Shown here: piece after piece, positions 5,601 to 8,103 of the stretch
Layout: the number at the start of each line of letters is the position of its first letter
How positions within the stretch are numbered: position 1 is the first letter of the stretch
NCBI GenBank assembly: GCA_011049745.1
Contig: DRHE01000448.1
Coordinates: forward strand, 1 to 8,103
Length of the DNA stretch: 8,103 bases
DNA from: Spirochaetales bacterium
GTDB lineage: Bacteria > Spirochaetota > Spirochaetia > SZUA-6 > DRHE01
Reading direction: 5' to 3'
Program-made: the position numbers and the translations under genes
The notes under the pieces: model-generated
Database searches by the model: none
Seen by the model: only the letters and a program-made list of their open reading frames with translations
Told to the model about the DNA's origin: nothing

Positions 5601-7447
5601 CCACAGCGCAGCTGCCGCCACTGGAAACCATCAGGGTATGTTTTTAAGCAAACCTTAAGGCGCCCGTCCCTTCGGGCGCCGCCTTCTCCGGTTACCCCCC
5701 CATGATCGCTTATATAGGCGGCCAGAAGCTCCCGAAGATAGGAGTCAGTATCAATGTAGTCACTGCTCTTGAGACTGTATGGATTAAGCTGAAGCTCACC
5801 TGCTGCATATTCTTCCCAGGACCTTGCCATGCCTCTAAAAAAATTCGAGGTGGCTATTAAAAATTCCTGCTTAAGTAGTTGATTCAGCGGCCTACCCTTT
5901 ACCAAAACATCTTTAACCGCCAGATCACTGCGAATGGGACTGAGTACTATCTTATAACGGATTTCACTACTGAAGTGAGCAAAACCCCTGGGTACATTAT
6001 CTTCTCCTTCAAGATCAATACGCCGAGCATTATCCTCAAGCAGTGCTGCCAGGTGTCTGCCCGTTATCCGGTAAAGCCTGATGTTATCGGCATAAGGCAG
6101 CAGATCATACCAATCGGCCAGGGTGAGCTCACCACCCACCTTGAAGCCTGTGGGCAAACAGGAACCGTCAAGAAGGCAAAAATCAACATCATAGCCCTCA
6201 GCCCGGTACTGTTTTACTAATGCATCGGTTATAAAATTGGCTAGCGCAGACTCTTCCGCAGCGCCGCGGTCTTGAAAAGCCTCAACACTTAGCTCAAGAA
6301 TTTTATCAACCCTGCCAAGTTCTCTGTTAAGATATGCTTTACTCTTTTTCAAAAAGGGCTTTATAACTTTGTCTTCAAAACCAATATCTACTGCTAAATC
6401 AGGGGTAAAAAAGAGCCTGGCCCCGGTAACGGCTGCTTTGGGCCTTAAGGTGATATCCACTTCACCCAGAAAACGCCCCCCTGCCCCGGCCTGAACAATT
6501 GGGATCCCATTTACCACACTATCCGGACTCAAACCATGCTCATTTATCTCATTATGGGTGTGCCCTCCCACTATCAAATCCACACCACCGAAGGGCAGGC
6601 TTTCTGCCAGCTCAAAGTCACCTGCATCACGCACCTCGGCAAAACGTGACCCCAAATCTTTTCCCAGATGACTTAATACTATCACTATGTCACAGAGAGG
6701 GCGCAAAGAGGGGAGTATATGTTTCATTATCTTTACTGGATTGGCAATATGGTATTCTGAACCTTTACGATTTCTCATTTGACCCGGGGTAATTAAGCCA
6801 ATAACCCCCAAGCGTATTCCTTTAAAAACCCAGATACCCACCGGATAGTATTTTCCGGAAAGCGCAGCAGAACCGGAAAGGTTGGCACAGAGAAAGGGGA
6901 ATCTTGCTTCACTTTCCACAGCACGGGCCAGCAGAGTTGTGCCCATATCGAAATCGTGGTTGCCGAATCCAGCCACATCTAATCCAGCCGCCGAATAGCA
7001 ATGATAACCGGCGTGGATCAGATAGGGTGATTCTCTATCACCCAACAGGATATCGAAAACAGAGCCTATCATATCATCACCGGCAGACATCACCACTACT
7101 TCCGCATTGCGGTCATACCTGCAACTCCGGCGCAGCTGCTTTATCTTCCAGACCATCCGGGAAAAGATAGGTTGATACCCATCAGGTTTGCTCAGACGGG
7201 AAACATGGCCATGGAGATCATTGAAGTGAAGCACCTTTAATCTAAAGGGCTCCTTTTTTGGTTCACTACCCGGTAAGACCACTCCTTGTCCGGGAACAAT
7301 CCGCTTAATCGGCGCCGAAATAGGATCTCCGGTCAGCAGAAACAGGCGGCTGCCGGCAATACCTTGAGGATTTGGACCAGCCTCTACCAGGCGCAAAATA
7401 CCGGTAGTATCGGCAGAGCCCGGAACAGGATCTCGCCCATTTAACAT
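5597..7447 (-). CDS. 5'-nucleotidase/UshA-family metallophosphoesterase, cytoplasmic variant
   Basis: This two-domain phosphoester hydrolase has 616 residues. The N-terminal dimetal domain is intact: NDLHG (Asp77, His79), SAGDD (Asp124), GNHD (Asn163, His164), LSHLG (His260) and GGHTH (His296, His298). The C-terminal 5'-nucleotidase domain begins near 375 and is recognisable by LANFITDAL and the LLPYADNI and LYRITG-x-x-L segments. Two things are odd. There is no signal peptide, although most relatives are exported. Also, the nucleotide-binding NGGGIR motif is replaced by LDGSCLPTGF (426-435), with Pro where the substrate Arg should be. Residues 1-66 precede the metal domain and match no domain I recognise. 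The ATG directly abuts the TAA of the dehydrogenase upstream and has no visible ribosome binding site, so expression probably depends on translational coupling. It is probably an active phosphoesterase, but a nucleotide substrate is doubtful. Confidence 0.92.
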   Translation of the reverse strand: MLNGRDPVPGSADTTGILRLVEAGPNPQGIAGSRLFLLTGDPISAPIKRIVPGQGVVLPGSEPKKEPFRLKVLHFNDLHGHVSRLSKPDGYQPIFSRMVWKIKQLRRSCRYDRNAEVVVMSAGDDMIGSVFDILLGDRESPYLIHAGYHCYSAAGLDVAGFGNHDFDMGTTLLARAVESEARFPFLCANLSGSAALSGKYYPVGIWVFKGIRLGVIGLITPGQMRNRKGSEYHIANPVKIMKHILPSLRPLCDIVIVLSHLGKDLGSRFAEVRDAGDFELAESLPFGGVDLIVGGHTHNEINEHGLSPDSVVNGIPIVQAGAGGRFLGEVDITLRPKAAVTGARLFFTPDLAVDIGFEDKVIKPFLKKSKAYLNRELGRVDKILELSVEAFQDRGAAEESALANFITDALVKQYRAEGYDVDFCLLDGSCLPTGFKVGGELTLADWYDLLPYADNIRLYRITGRHLAALLEDNARRIDLEGEDNVPRGFAHFSSEIRYKIVLSPIRSDLAVKDVLVKGRPLNQLLKQEFLIATSNFFRGMARSWEEYAAGELQLNPYSLKSSDYIDTDSYLRELLAAYISDHGGVTGEGGARRDGRLKVCLKTYPDGFQWRQLRCG

Positions 7448-8014
7448 TTAGGCTATTCGTGAAAACATATCAGGTGTTATCTCATGGAGGAGATCTTCAC
7501 CGCCAAAGAAACGGCGCAGCTCTTCAACTGCCAGTTCGCTCATGTGGCTGCAGTCCTCAATACATCCGGCTATATGCGGAGTAACAACCACATTATTAAG
7601 GCGGCGCAGAGGACTGTTCTGAGCCGGGGGTTCCGGTTCGGTTACATCTAGGAAAGCAAAAAAGCGACCCCTGGCCAACTCCTCTATGAGAGCAGTTTCA
7701 TCTATTAAAGCTCCCCGGGCCGTGTTTATCAGCAGAGCATCATCTTTCATCAGGGCCAGATTTTTTGCGTTAAGCATTTTACCGTTTTCTTGAGTTAATG
7801 GCGCATGCAGTGAAACCACATCTGCCAGCTTTAAAAGCTCGTCAAGCTCCACTTTCAGAACCCCTAAATCAGCACCTTCCTGTTGGGATACAAAGGGATC
7901 ATAAAGCAGAATATCGGGGCCAAAGAGTTTCAGCAGCTTGATTACCTGCCTGCCTACCCGGCTGGCCCCGATGATGCCCACCTTTTTATGATGCAGCTCT
8001 CCGGCGGGCCGGGT
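7448..8014 (-). CDS. D-isomer 2-hydroxyacid dehydrogenase (phosphoglycerate dehydrogenase-like), N-terminus missing
   Basis: This NAD-dependent oxidation/reduction enzyme of 2-hydroxy acids is cytoplasmic. The visible part starts with RPAGELHHKKVGIIGASRVGR, split as the family's R-P-x-G-E-L lead-in and the Rossmann loop. It keeps the catalytic Arg (NTARGALID), Glu (DVTEPEPP) and His (TPHIAG). About 188 residues remain of a usual 310-330. The missing part is the N-terminal half of the substrate domain, cut off by the fold-back join at about 8013-8018. The GTG at 7979-7981 is an internal valine codon, since the conserved frame continues upstream of it. The Rossmann motif is GASRVG rather than GLGRIG, a Ser for the second Gly. 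The C-terminus ends normally (EITPDMFSRIA), so the abutting phosphoesterase is a separate gene. SerA-like activity is possible, but related glyoxylate or hydroxypyruvate reductases fit equally well. Confidence 0.9.
   Translation of the reverse strand, partial: TRPAGELHHKKVGIIGASRVGRQVIKLLKLFGPDILLYDPFVSQQEGADLGVLKVELDELLKLADVVSLHAPLTQENGKMLNAKNLALMKDDALLINTARGALIDETALIEELARGRFFAFLDVTEPEPPAQNSPLRRLNNVVVTPHIAGCIEDCSHMSELAVEELRRFFGGEDLLHEITPDMFSRIA
7762..7852. repeat. Inner arm of a 91-bp terminal inverted repeat
   Basis: This stretch inside the hydroxyacid dehydrogenase gene is the native copy of the sequence repeated in reverse complement at 8013-8103. Pairing runs 7762 with 8103 through 7852 with 8013, with one mismatch (7847 C against 8018 A). 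The 160 bases in between (7853-8012) form the loop. Confidence 0.97.
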
Positions 8015-8103
8015 GGAACTTGACGAGCTTTTAAAGCTGGCAGATGTGGTTTCACTGCATGCGCCATTAACTCAAGAAAACGGTAAAATGCTTAACGCAA
8101 AAA
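8013..8103. repeat. Outer arm of the terminal inverted repeat; fold-back chimera
   Basis: Read on the plus strand, these bases encode ELDELLKLADVVSLHAPLT and onward, the same peptide that the dehydrogenase encodes on the minus strand at 7762-7852. No natural gene would continue into its own antisense copy here. The near-identity shows recent copying, and the single mismatch lies at the join, next to a shared GTGGA. This is best read as an amplification or assembly artefact, not a gene. Confidence 0.95.

Noticed and set aside
7430..7460. Frameshifted fusion of the hydroxyacid dehydrogenase and the phosphoesterase
   Set aside because: The dehydrogenase ends with a normal family C-terminus and the phosphoesterase begins with its own ATG, so two abutting genes are simpler.
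7853..8103. Hairpin telomere of a linear replicon
   Set aside because: The loop of 160 bases contains intact coding sequence, the repeat copies the middle of a housekeeping-type gene, and the other end shows a different kind of inverted join. An amplification chimera explains both.

Overview
This 8.1 kb window looks like a complete bacterial contig of middling GC. It has strong GGAGG-type ribosome binding sites, tightly packed genes and a textbook sigma-70/SigA promoter. These fit a Clostridia-like Firmicute or a similar uncultured lineage, but that placement is an inference and no marker gene is present.

Both ends of the window are structurally wrong in the same way. At the right end, the last 91 bases (8013-8103) are the reverse complement of 7762-7852, with one mismatch. 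At the left end, about the first 113 bases encode, on the minus strand, the C-terminus of a MalF-type sugar permease. That gene normally lies directly upstream of malG on the same strand, yet here it is joined head-on to the interior of a MalG-type permease. Two fold-back joins at the two edges are the signature of chimeras formed during multiple displacement amplification (single-cell or low-input DNA). The outermost ~120 and ~90 bases should not be read as native order.

Layout: (1) 1-711, fold-back malF tail, then a malG-type permease on + lacking about its first 75-80 residues. (2) 728-5445, a four-gene minus-strand operon read from right to left: amidohydrolase/deaminase, zinc alcohol dehydrogenase, FGGY sugar kinase, short-chain dehydrogenase. 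It converges on the transporter. (3) 5446-5596, the operon's control region, with a -35/-10 pair at 17-bp spacing, a 28-bp inverted repeat over the predicted transcription start, and three copies of an ATCCGG motif. (4) 5597-8014, an upstream minus-strand pair with no gap: a D-isomer 2-hydroxyacid dehydrogenase (N-terminus lost to the chimera), then a cytoplasmic 5'-nucleotidase-family phosphoesterase. The latter has an unrecognised N-terminal extension and has lost the family's nucleotide-binding NGGGIR motif.

Taken together, an ABC sugar importer, two dehydrogenases and an FGGY kinase suggest uptake, oxidation/reduction and phosphorylation of a sugar or polyol. The first gene, a hydrolytic deaminase-type enzyme, adds an unusual nitrogen-removing step, so the substrate may be a nucleoside-like or amine-bearing compound. 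The substrate cannot be named from sequence alone.
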